The notes below the pieces were generated by a model. That model saw only the letters and a list, made by a program, of their open reading frames with translations, made no database searches and had not been told where the DNA came from. From Limivivens sp034101475 (GTDB taxonomy: Bacteria > Bacillota > Clostridia > Lachnospirales > Lachnospiraceae), in assembly GCA_034101475.1 (NCBI GenBank), contig JAXEJQ010000028.1, positions 5,308-69,307 of the forward strand: a DNA stretch of 64,000 nt, given 5' to 3'. Every line of letters begins with the position of its first letter. Position 1 is the stretch's first letter. A program made the position numbers and the translations under genes. Below are positions 7,974-16,100 of this stretch, one piece after another.

Positions 7974-9385
7974 TGACATTTCCGAAGAATTTTTTATGGG
8001 GCGGCGCAGTAGCCGCGAACCAGTGTGAGGGAGCTTATCTGGAGGATGGAAAAGGACTGTCCACCCAGGATGTTACGCCTCACGGAATTGTGGGACCCAG
8101 AACCGAAGAACCCACGCCGGACAATATGAAGCTTGTGGGTATTGATTTTTATCACCGCTACCGGGAAGATATCCGCCTGTTTGCGGAGATGGGCTTTAAG
8201 GTTTTCCGTTTTTCCATTGCCTGGAGCCGGATTTTCCCCATGGGCGACGAGGAAACGCCCAATGAAAAGGGTCTGGAATTTTATGACCATGTCATTGATG
8301 AATGCCGGAAATACGGCATTGAGCCGCTGGTTACCATTTCCCATTACGAGACGCCCCTTCATCTTTCCAGAGAATATGACGGTTGGGTCAACCGGAAAAT
8401 GATCGGATTCTATGAGCGCTATGTGCGTACGATTTTTGCCCGCTACAAAGGCAGGGTGAAATACTGGCTGACCTTTAATGAGATTAATTCCGTTCTCCAT
8501 GAGCCATTCCTGAGCGGCGGGATATACACAGACAAGACAAAGCTGTCCAGACAGGATCTGTATCAGGCGGTTCACCATGAGCTGGTGGCCAGTGCCCTGG
8601 CCACCAGGATCGCCCATGAAATGATGCCCGATGCCATGGTAGGCTGTATGATTCTGAGCATGCCCACCTATCCGCTGACACCCATGCCGGACGATGTGAT
8701 CGAAGCCATGAAGGAAACCCATCTGAATGACTTCTTCGGGGATGTTCATGTGCGGGGCCGCTATCCGGGCTATATGAAGCGCTATTTCCGGGAAAACGGC
8801 ATTGAAATCCAGTTTGGGCCGGAGGATGAGGAAATCCTGAAAAATACCGTGGATTTTGTATCCTTCAGTTATTATATGAGCGTCTGCGCCACGGCAGATC
8901 CCGCGAAGCAGACTGCTGGAAAAGGAAATCTCCTGGGCGGCGTTCCCAATCCCTATCTGAAAGCTTCTGAGTGGGGCTGGCAGATCGATCCCCAGGGTCT
9001 GCGCTATGTTCTGAATTATTTCTATGACCGTTACCAGAAGCCGCTGTTCATTGTGGAAAACGGCCTGGGAGCTGTGGATCAGCTTGTAACCGGGCCGGAC
9101 GGTGTGCCGACGGTGGAGGACGATTACCGGATCTCCTATCTGAGAGACCACCTGCTTCAGGTGGAAGAGGCTGTGGAGGATGGCGTGGAGGTTCTGGGAT
9201 ACACCACCTGGGGCTGCATCGATCTGGTCAGCGCTTCCACGGCGGAATTGAAAAAACGCTATGGATTTATTTACGTAGACCGAAATGACGATGGGACAGG
9301 AACTCTGAACCGTTATAAAAAGAAATCATTTGACTGGTATAAGCGTGTCATCGCCACTAATGGAGAGGCGCTGCACGAAGCTTAA
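7973..9385 (+). CDS. Glycoside hydrolase family 1, 6-phospho-beta-glucosidase
   Basis: The 470-residue protein is a full-length GH1 enzyme. The acid/base glutamate is E170 in TFNEIN and the nucleophile is E362 in FIVENGLG. The tail CIDLVSASTAELKKRYGFIY contains the Ser/Lys/Tyr set typical of GH1 members that bind a 6-phosphate, so the substrate is probably a phosphorylated beta-glucoside. It hydrolyses this in the cytoplasm to glucose 6-phosphate plus an aglycone or sugar. Translation is coupled to the ROK kinase by a one-base overlap, and a terminator follows. Confidence 0.92.
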   Translation: MTFPKNFLWGGAVAANQCEGAYLEDGKGLSTQDVTPHGIVGPRTEEPTPDNMKLVGIDFYHRYREDIRLFAEMGFKVFRFSIAWSRIFPMGDEETPNEKGLEFYDHVIDECRKYGIEPLVTISHYETPLHLSREYDGWVNRKMIGFYERYVRTIFARYKGRVKYWLTFNEINSVLHEPFLSGGIYTDKTKLSRQDLYQAVHHELVASALATRIAHEMMPDAMVGCMILSMPTYPLTPMPDDVIEAMKETHLNDFFGDVHVRGRYPGYMKRYFRENGIEIQFGPEDEEILKNTVDFVSFSYYMSVCATADPAKQTAGKGNLLGGVPNPYLKASEWGWQIDPQGLRYVLNYFYDRYQKPLFIVENGLGAVDQLVTGPDGVPTVEDDYRISYLRDHLLQVEEAVEDGVEVLGYTTWGCIDLVSASTAELKKRYGFIYVDRNDDGTGTLNRYKKKSFDWYKRVIATNGEALHEA

Positions 9386-9395
9386 GGGAAACAGG

Positions 9396-9425
9396 CCGTC
9401 CGGCATATGCCGGGCGGTTTTTCGT
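9396..9425 (+). terminator. Terminator after the GH1 gene
   Basis: CCGTCCGGCA (9396-9405) pairs with TGCCGGGCGG (9408-9417), ten pairs with one G-U, followed by TTTTTCG. Confidence 0.8.
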
Positions 9426-9454
9426 TTACAAATCCTCTGATCTATGCGTATAAT
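9425..9454 (+). promoter_or_regulatory. Promoter for the YesM/YesN two-component pair
   Basis: TTTACA (9425-9430) and a perfect TATAAT (9449-9454) are 18 bases apart, directly after the GH1 terminator and 25 bases before the kinase start. Confidence 0.65.
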
Positions 9455-9478
9455 TGAGACAGAAAAGGAGAGAGAATT

Positions 9479-11305
9479 ATGGCTTATAAAAAACATATTT
9501 CCCTGACAAAGGTTTATTACGGAAGCTTTCTGCTGCTCATTGTGATTCCCATTCTGCTGGTATTTGTCGTTTCCATTGGTATTCTGGGGGTTCTCATGCG
9601 CGAAGCTTCCGTTTCCAGTATCCAAAGTGCTCAGGGCAGCATGCTGGAAATGCTGAAGGAGGACGTCAGAGAAGCGTCCATTCAGCTGTCTCATTTTGTC
9701 TATGTCAATGACGGAGAATACATGGAGCTGGCAGCGGATACGGATAGTAATGACAACGGTGTGCGAAACCGGAACGTGAAAAAGCTGGAGGCGGCCTTTC
9801 AGGCAGCCATGGCCCCCAAGCAGGATATTCTGTTCAGCCAGTTTTATATGAAAAGCGGAAGGGTCATCTCCATCAAGGATGAAGTGAAGCTTCAGGAGGA
9901 GGAGATCAAATCCAGCGCCTGGTACCAGCAGGCCCTGGAAAAGAAAAATGTGGTCAGTGTGGGGACATACGATACCAGCCTGCTGTCGCTGACCTATTCC
10001 GGCCAGCGGAAATGGGAGTTCATTATCGCGGCGGCCCTGGCTCCCGATGAACTTCTGGACCGTTCCGGAAAGGTGGAGCTGGTTTCCCTCTTTTACCGCA
10101 GCGGCATCGGGGATCTGATCCGGGATTATGAGCGGACCGGCTCAGTGGGCACGACGGTGATTCTGGATAAAGAGAATGAAATGATTTATCGCGGATTTTC
10201 CGGTGACGAGGCCGCCTGGTACCTGGAACAGCTGGATACCAGAGAAGCTGGGACTTACGACCTCCGGGTAAAAAAATATGGGGACCGTGGTCTGGGTTCT
10301 GTCCGGTATACCTATGTGGTTTCGGTTCTGCCCGCTACAGGCTGGAAGGTGGTAAGCTTTCTTCCTACCGGAAAGCTTACGGAGGAATTCAACCGGATTG
10401 TGGGAGTGATGCTGGCGGTGATTCTGGTGCTGTTTCTTCTGTTTTACGGGTTTTCCCGCTATTTTCTGCGCAATATTCTGACGCCGGTCCACAGGGTCGT
10501 GGAGGGAATGGGCCAGGTGCAGGAGGGGAATCTGGACGTCCATATTGATCCGGCAGGGCAGAGTGAAATCCGGAAAATGATCCATTCCTTTAACCAGATG
10601 GTGCGCACCCTGAAAGTCTCCATCGAGGAGAAGGAGACAGCCCAGGAGAAAAAGCATGAGGCGGAGATTAAGGCCCTGCAGTCCCAGATTAATCCACATT
10701 TTCTGGTGAATACGCTGAATTCCATCCGTTTTATGGCTCAGGTGTCCAAGTTTGAGGGAATTCGGAAAATGGCGGAAGCACTGATCCGGATTGTCTCCTG
10801 TTCCTTCCGCAGCAACATCAGCTTTTATTCCCTTGGGGAAGAGCTGGAGGTTCTGGACAGTTATCTTTATCTGATGAAAATCCGCTATTCCGACGGGTTT
10901 GAGACGGAATATGAGATCCAGCCGGAGACCCTGGAATGCCGGGTGCCGCGGCTGCTTCTGCAGCCTCTGGTGGAAAATTCCATTGTTCACGGTTTTACCG
11001 GGGAGGAAATGGGCCTTCTGAAAATTTCCGCGGCCAGGAAAGAGAATATGTTGATTTTAAGTGTATGGGACAACGGACAGGGGATGACAGAGGAAGAAAT
11101 CCGGCAGATTTTCCAGGGAAAGGAACGAAAACAGAATGACAATACCAGCATTGGCCTGGAAAATGTGATCTCCAGGCTGAAGCTGAATTTCGGGGAGGCC
11201 TGCACGGTGCAGATCGACAGTGAGCCGGAGCGTTATACCAGGATAACACTGGGGCTGCCGGCTTTGGAGGGAGAAGAGAAGGATGAGAAAAGTACTGATT
11301 GTTGA
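9479..11305 (+). CDS. Sensor histidine kinase, YesM type
   Basis: The 608-residue protein has a membrane helix at about residues 15-37, an extracellular sensor region to about 300, a second helix at about 308-330, a HAMP linker, and a LytS/YesM-type kinase core. The phosphoacceptor histidine lies in QSQINPHFLVNTLNS (about residue 405). The ATPase part has LLQPLVENSIVHG and DNGQGM. Such kinases usually respond to extracellular sugars, often through a binding protein. The start has an AGGAGAG site. The gene overlaps the response regulator by 23 bases and lies just upstream of a sugar ABC transporter and a GH2 enzyme, its likely targets. Confidence 0.92.
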   Translation: MAYKKHISLTKVYYGSFLLLIVIPILLVFVVSIGILGVLMREASVSSIQSAQGSMLEMLKEDVREASIQLSHFVYVNDGEYMELAADTDSNDNGVRNRNVKKLEAAFQAAMAPKQDILFSQFYMKSGRVISIKDEVKLQEEEIKSSAWYQQALEKKNVVSVGTYDTSLLSLTYSGQRKWEFIIAAALAPDELLDRSGKVELVSLFYRSGIGDLIRDYERTGSVGTTVILDKENEMIYRGFSGDEAAWYLEQLDTREAGTYDLRVKKYGDRGLGSVRYTYVVSVLPATGWKVVSFLPTGKLTEEFNRIVGVMLAVILVLFLLFYGFSRYFLRNILTPVHRVVEGMGQVQEGNLDVHIDPAGQSEIRKMIHSFNQMVRTLKVSIEEKETAQEKKHEAEIKALQSQINPHFLVNTLNSIRFMAQVSKFEGIRKMAEALIRIVSCSFRSNISFYSLGEELEVLDSYLYLMKIRYSDGFETEYEIQPETLECRVPRLLLQPLVENSIVHGFTGEEMGLLKISAARKENMLILSVWDNGQGMTEEEIRQIFQGKERKQNDNTSIGLENVISRLKLNFGEACTVQIDSEPERYTRITLGLPALEGEEKDEKSTDC

Positions 11306-12794
11306 TGATGAAACTATTGTGCGTGTGACACTGCGCTCTATGGTTCGATGGGAGGAGTATGGAATGCAGGTGGCGGCGGACTGTCAGAGCGGTTATCAGG
11401 CCCTGGAATATCTGCGGGAACATCCGGTGGATCTGTTGGTTACTGACGTGAAAATGCCGGAAATGAGTGGAATTGAGCTGCTGCGCCGGCTGACAGAGGA
11501 GGGACGGATGCCTCTGACTTTGATGCTTTCCGGTTATAATGAATTTGAACTTGTGCGGGAGGCTTTCCGACTGGGGGCCTGCGATTATATTCTGAAGGCG
11601 GATCTGACGCCGGATAGTATGGGCCGGATCCTGAAGGCGGTCAACGAACGGTATTTTTCCTTTACTGTGCCGGAGGGCTACGAAAAGCAGGAAACAGGGG
11701 AGGAACCGGGAGTTGCCCTGCCCCAGAGCGGTGTTTACGGAACCGCAGTGCTGGAGGTGGATGATTTTCAAAGGCAGGCGGCCAGATTCGGGGAGGATCT
11801 GAAGGAGATGCTGGAAAAACCCATGCTGGAGCTGGCAAACCAGATTCCCCGGGTTTCCAGGCGGGCGAAGCTGACAGCGGTTCAGCCCGGACATTATCTG
11901 TTTTTATATCAGGTATCGGACAGAAGTCTCTACCGCCAGGAGGTACTTTCCGTGATCCGCCAGATGCAGGCGGTATGGCGGGATTATATGAATCTGACGG
12001 TTTCGGCGGCAGTGTGTGATCCGAAGGAAGCGGGGGAGCTTCATCAGACTGCGGAAAAATGCGAGGGGCTGCTGGGGCTGGCACCGCTGGGAGGATGCGC
12101 CAGTATCACTACCGAGTGGGAACGGGGGGATCTGCTGGAAGGTCTGGATGAGGCAGCAGACCGCTACCGGAAGCTGCTGTCCTGTCTGTACGAGGCGGAC
12201 GAGGAGGGTTTTGAAAGGGAAAAACAGGAGTGTTTTTTGCTTCTGGAGAAGCTGGAGCCGGCAGAAGCGGCGGCGGAAAGTCTGCGGCTGGTAGCCTTGC
12301 TGGCCCGGAAATTTCGGGAGTATGAGGAGGATTTCTTCTCTGTTTTCCCGGAGGAAATCAATTATTATGAAAAAATCAGCCGCCTTCCGGGAACCAGGGA
12401 ACTGGAGCTCTGGCTGAATAATTATCTGCGCTGGGAATATGAGTATCTGGAAAATCGTCTGGATAACCGGCAGGCAGATACGATTCTTAGGGCCAAACGG
12501 TTCATCGGAGACAATTATGCCAATCCGGAGCTGACTCTGAAGAGTGTGGCAGACTATGTAGGCCTGAATGAAAAATATTTTACCACCCGCTTTACGAAGG
12601 AGACGGGCAGTAATTTTCGGAATTACCTGACTGCCCTGCGTCTTTCCAGGGCGAAAAAACTGATGGAGACCACGGATCTGAAAATGTATGAGATCAGCGA
12701 GCGGGTGGGCTACAACAATGTAGAGCATTTTAACCGGATGTTCAAAAAAAGCTTCGGAATCAGTCCCAGTGACTACAAAAAGATAAAGAACTGA
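11283..12794 (+). CDS. Response regulator with AraC DNA-binding domain, YesN type
   Basis: The 503-residue protein starts with a receiver domain (acidic pair in VLIVDDE, phosphoacceptor Asp in LLVTDVKMPEMSG, Lys in DYILKADL). The middle 300 residues are unassigned, as usual in YesN proteins. It ends in an AraC double helix-turn-helix (about 400-500, ending FNRMFKKSFGISPSDYKK). The start overlaps the kinase gene, so the two are translated together. It is expected to activate the binding-protein gene that starts 94 bases downstream. Confidence 0.92.
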   Translation: MRKVLIVDDETIVRVTLRSMVRWEEYGMQVAADCQSGYQALEYLREHPVDLLVTDVKMPEMSGIELLRRLTEEGRMPLTLMLSGYNEFELVREAFRLGACDYILKADLTPDSMGRILKAVNERYFSFTVPEGYEKQETGEEPGVALPQSGVYGTAVLEVDDFQRQAARFGEDLKEMLEKPMLELANQIPRVSRRAKLTAVQPGHYLFLYQVSDRSLYRQEVLSVIRQMQAVWRDYMNLTVSAAVCDPKEAGELHQTAEKCEGLLGLAPLGGCASITTEWERGDLLEGLDEAADRYRKLLSCLYEADEEGFEREKQECFLLLEKLEPAEAAAESLRLVALLARKFREYEEDFFSVFPEEINYYEKISRLPGTRELELWLNNYLRWEYEYLENRLDNRQADTILRAKRFIGDNYANPELTLKSVADYVGLNEKYFTTRFTKETGSNFRNYLTALRLSRAKKLMETTDLKMYEISERVGYNNVEHFNRMFKKSFGISPSDYKKIKN

Positions 12795-12887
12795 CAAAAC
12801 ATCAAGAAATCGAACCTTACTTCATGGATAATTCCGAATCTGGCTGTTAAAATGAAGCCATCAAACAGAAAACGGAGGGATTCTTAA

Positions 12888-14186
12888 ATGAAAAAGAAAA
12901 TTTTCGCGCTGACCATGTGCGCAGCGATGGCAATGGGTACGTGCGGCATGATGGCTGCCCATGGAGAAGAGGCCGATTTAAGCGGAGAACTGGTATTTAC
13001 CATCTGGGACAACAACCTGATGGAATTCATCGATGCCAATGATATGGTTGGAAAATTCCAGGAAAAATATCCGGATGCTGATAATGAAGTGGAAAAAATC
13101 AAAGACGATTCCGAATACTGGAATGCCATGAAAATGCGCGCATCGGCCAACCAACTTCCGGATGTGATGTTCAACAAGCCCTTTACCCTGTCCAGATTCC
13201 AGGACTACCTGCTGGATCTGTCCGATACGGAAGCTGCGAAGAACAATGCGCTGGCAGAAGGCTACGCGCTGAACGGAAAAATTCTCGGCATTCCCATGAC
13301 CTGCGGTTATGAATATGTGTATTACTGGAAAGACATGTTCGAAGAAGCAGGGGTGGAAGTGCCCACAACCTGGACGGAGTTTGAAGAAGTGGCCGCGAAG
13401 CTTCAGGACTACTACGGTGCAGATAATGAAAATTTCATGGCTCTGGCCCTGGGCGCCAAGGACGAATGGCCGGATTATCCCTATATGGAATTCATGCCTG
13501 CGCTGGAGAGCGGAAATGGTCAAAACTGGAACGATATGGCAAAGACCGATGCGCCTTTTGCTGAAGGAACCGATATCCACAAAGCCTACAGCAAGGTCTA
13601 TGACCTCTTTATCTCCGGTGTCTGCGGCAAAGATCCTCTGGGACTGGGCAATGATCAGGTGACCGCCCTGTTTGCTCAGAAACAGGCAGGCATGCTGGCG
13701 CTGGGCGACTGGGGACTGCAGAATATCATCAATGGTACCGATGATTATTCGGAGCTGGGCACCTTCTATCTGCCTGCCAGAGACAGTGAAGAGGATCCCT
13801 TCCGCGTGGTTGCCCAGGGTGATTCCTTTATGGGTGTTACCACCCACAGTGAGCATCCGGAGCTGGCAAAGGCCTTTGTCGAATGGTTTTACAGTGACGA
13901 GTGGTATCCGGATTATATCAACTATGTATCCAGCGCTTCCTCTATGACAAATTTCCCCAAGGAAAAGGATCCGATTCTGGCAGAGGCAGACGCGGCACAG
14001 CCGGATGCGGAGCTGGTTATGTATGACGGCGGCGGAGACGATTTCCAGGCAATCCAGAATGAGACGACCTTTGATTACAAAAAGCTGGGAGCGGAGATGT
14101 TCACCGATGGCTTTGACCTGAATGCGCGGCTGGACGAGCTGAATACCAAGTGGGCGGCAGCCAGAGAAAAGCTTGGAATTGAATAA
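12888..14186 (+). CDS. Extracellular solute-binding protein of a CUT1-type sugar ABC transporter
   Basis: The 432-residue protein has an N-terminal signal (MKKKIFALTMCAAMAMGTCG) followed by a family 1 sugar-binding fold (LVFTIWDNN near 35, FWY-rich C-terminal lobe). A canonical lipobox (L-[AST]-[GA]-C) is not visible: the candidate cysteines lie in LTMC and MGTC. Membrane anchoring is therefore uncertain and the protein may be cleaved after AHG or anchored atypically. A weak extended -10 (TGTTAAAAT near 12846) lies upstream. It would deliver an oligosaccharide, probably a galactoside given the GH2 enzyme downstream, to the two permeases. Confidence 0.9.
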   Translation: MKKKIFALTMCAAMAMGTCGMMAAHGEEADLSGELVFTIWDNNLMEFIDANDMVGKFQEKYPDADNEVEKIKDDSEYWNAMKMRASANQLPDVMFNKPFTLSRFQDYLLDLSDTEAAKNNALAEGYALNGKILGIPMTCGYEYVYYWKDMFEEAGVEVPTTWTEFEEVAAKLQDYYGADNENFMALALGAKDEWPDYPYMEFMPALESGNGQNWNDMAKTDAPFAEGTDIHKAYSKVYDLFISGVCGKDPLGLGNDQVTALFAQKQAGMLALGDWGLQNIINGTDDYSELGTFYLPARDSEEDPFRVVAQGDSFMGVTTHSEHPELAKAFVEWFYSDEWYPDYINYVSSASSMTNFPKEKDPILAEADAAQPDAELVMYDGGGDDFQAIQNETTFDYKKLGAEMFTDGFDLNARLDELNTKWAAAREKLGIE

Positions 14187-14198
14187 AAGAAAAGAACA

Positions 14199-14226
14199 GG
14201 GGGCTGAAAACTGGCAGCCCCTTTGT
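14199..14226 (+). terminator. Attenuator-like hairpin between binding protein and permeases
   Basis: GGGGCTG (14200-14206) pairs with CAGCCCC (14215-14221) and is followed by TTTGTT. Its place between the binding protein and the permeases suggests partial termination, so that more binding protein than permease is made. Confidence 0.6.
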
Positions 14227-14320
14227 TATCCCACAGGAAAGCCTTTGACCTTCCTGCAGGATAAAAAGCCCTCTGAGCAGGATTCTTTTTTAACAGAAAA
14301 GGCAGAAAGGAGTCAGAAAG

Positions 14321-15211
14321 ATGAATTCTCTGGCAAAAAAAAGAAAGCGCTTTATCCTTGTGTCGCTTTTGATTCCCGTGGCGCTTCTGGTGGGGTTCGT
14401 GGTTGTTCCGGCCATCGATCTGTTTCGCATGAGCTTTACGGACTGGGACGGTTATTCCGCCACCAGCAATTTTATCTGGTTTGAAAATTACAGGTCCATG
14501 TTTCAAAACAAGGATCTCTGGACATCTCTGGGCAACAATGCCGTGTACTTTTTCGTCCATCTGTTTATGATTCCGGTGGAGCTGGCCTTTGCAGTCATGC
14601 TGACTTCCAGACTTCGGGCAGCGAAATTCTACAAGACCATGGTATTTATGCCCTATATTATCAACGGTGTTGCCATTGCCTACGCATTTTCATATTTTTT
14701 TTCTCCGATCAACGGGGCCTTTGACGAGATTCTGAAGGTACTGCATCTGGATTTCCTGATTCATAACTGGCTTTCGGATACAAAGATTGTGAATTTTGTG
14801 CTGGCCTTTGTGTCCGTATGGAAGTTTTCCGGCTACCATGTGATTCTGTTTATGGCTGCCCTGCAGTCTCTGCCTCAGGATGTTCAGGAGGCAGCCCGGG
14901 TGGACGGAGCCAATTCCTGGCAGATGTTCCAGTATATCCAGATCCCGTCAATTATGCTGATGGTGGATTTTGTCCTTTTTGATAATATTCGCGGTGCTCT
15001 GCAGGTATTTGATATTCCTTTTGTAATGACAGGAGGCGGCCCGGGCTATGCATCCTCCACCTTCACCCTTTACACCATCAATACCGCGTTTACCTACTCG
15101 AATTTCGGTCTGGCTTCAACCATGGCGGTGGCGATTATGGTTCTGATTGTTTTGATTTATGTGGTGCAGAATAAGATCATCCACGGCCTGATTCTGAAAG
15201 GAGACAAGTAG
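14321..15211 (+). CDS. Sugar ABC transporter permease (MalF-like)
   Basis: The 296-residue membrane protein has about six helices and the ABC permease coupling loop EAARVDGANSWQMFQYIQIP (about residues 188-207), which contacts the ATPase. The start follows an AGGAG site. It forms the channel together with the next permease, whose start lies two bases after its stop. No ATPase gene is nearby. This is normal for CUT1 systems in Gram-positive bacteria, which share one MsmK/UgpC-type ATPase encoded elsewhere. Confidence 0.93.
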   Translation: MNSLAKKRKRFILVSLLIPVALLVGFVVVPAIDLFRMSFTDWDGYSATSNFIWFENYRSMFQNKDLWTSLGNNAVYFFVHLFMIPVELAFAVMLTSRLRAAKFYKTMVFMPYIINGVAIAYAFSYFFSPINGAFDEILKVLHLDFLIHNWLSDTKIVNFVLAFVSVWKFSGYHVILFMAALQSLPQDVQEAARVDGANSWQMFQYIQIPSIMLMVDFVLFDNIRGALQVFDIPFVMTGGGPGYASSTFTLYTINTAFTYSNFGLASTMAVAIMVLIVLIYVVQNKIIHGLILKGDK

Positions 15212-15213
15212 TC

Positions 15214-16047
15214 ATGAAGAAAAGTACGGCAACGCAGATCCTGAAGCAGATCATCTGTATCGGAATGGTGCTGACCGTTCTGGCCCCCATTCTTCTGACG
15301 CTGTTTGCAGCGTTTAAGACAAAGGCGGATATGGTGAACACATCGCCTCTGCTGCTTCCGCCTCTGAAAAACATTACTTTTGAAAATTTTGCCCAGGTGC
15401 TGGGAGACAAATATCTGCTCATTGGCTTTAAAAATACGGGAATTCTTCTGGTGGTCAGTATTTTTTTCAATGTCATGCTGGGAACGGTGACGGCATTTAT
15501 CATTGAACGGTTCCGGTTCCGGTTCAAAAAGGTGATTGTGGGCCTGTTTTTTGTGGGAATGCTGATTCCGACTTTCGTGACGGAGATCGCGCGTTTTAAG
15601 ATCATCAATGGCCTTCATCTGTACAACACCCTGGGCGGTCCCATCGTGATCTATGTGGCCTCGGATCTGATGCAGCTCTATATTTACCGTCAGTTCATCT
15701 CTACGCTTCCGGTTGCGCTGGATGAGAGCGCCCTGCTGGACGGCTGCGGATATTTCCAGCTGTTTGCAAGGATCATTTTCCCGCTGCTGGCTCCGGCCAC
15801 GGCCACGGTGGTTATTATCAAGGCCATTAACATTATCAACGATATGTATATTCCCTATCTTTATATGCCGAAGAACAAGCTGCGTACCCTGACTACATTT
15901 TTAATGAATTTCGCAAATGCGCAGCAGGGGTCTTGGCAAAAGCTGGCAGCAGGCATTATAATTATTATGCTGCCCACGGTACTGATTTATATTTTCTTTC
16001 AGAAATATATTCTGGCAGGAGTGGCAGCAGGAGCTGTGAAGGAGTAG
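15214..16047 (+). CDS. Sugar ABC transporter permease (MalG-like)
   Basis: The 277-residue protein has about six membrane helices and a MalG-type coupling loop (DESALLDGCGYFQLFARIIFP, about residues 168-188). The loop begins DESA rather than EAA, a common variant in this class. It pairs with the preceding MalF-like permease to form the translocation channel. It ends with KYILAGVAAGAVKE, the usual MalG-class tail. A hairpin terminator separates it from the GH2 gene. Confidence 0.93.
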   Translation: MKKSTATQILKQIICIGMVLTVLAPILLTLFAAFKTKADMVNTSPLLLPPLKNITFENFAQVLGDKYLLIGFKNTGILLVVSIFFNVMLGTVTAFIIERFRFRFKKVIVGLFFVGMLIPTFVTEIARFKIINGLHLYNTLGGPIVIYVASDLMQLYIYRQFISTLPVALDESALLDGCGYFQLFARIIFPLLAPATATVVIIKAINIINDMYIPYLYMPKNKLRTLTTFLMNFANAQQGSWQKLAAGIIIIMLPTVLIYIFFQKYILAGVAAGAVKE

Positions 16048-16055
16048 GAACTTTG

Positions 16056-16083
16056 GTCCGGTCCGACAGGGCCGGACTTTTTT
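16056..16083 (+). terminator. Terminator/attenuator between permease and GH2 genes
   Basis: GTCCGGTCC (16056-16064) pairs with GGGCCGGAC (16069-16077), nine pairs with one G-U and a GACA loop, followed by six T. The GH2 start is only 18 bases further on, so GH2 is expressed by read-through. Confidence 0.75.
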
Positions 16084-16100
16084 ACATGAGGAGGAAAAAC

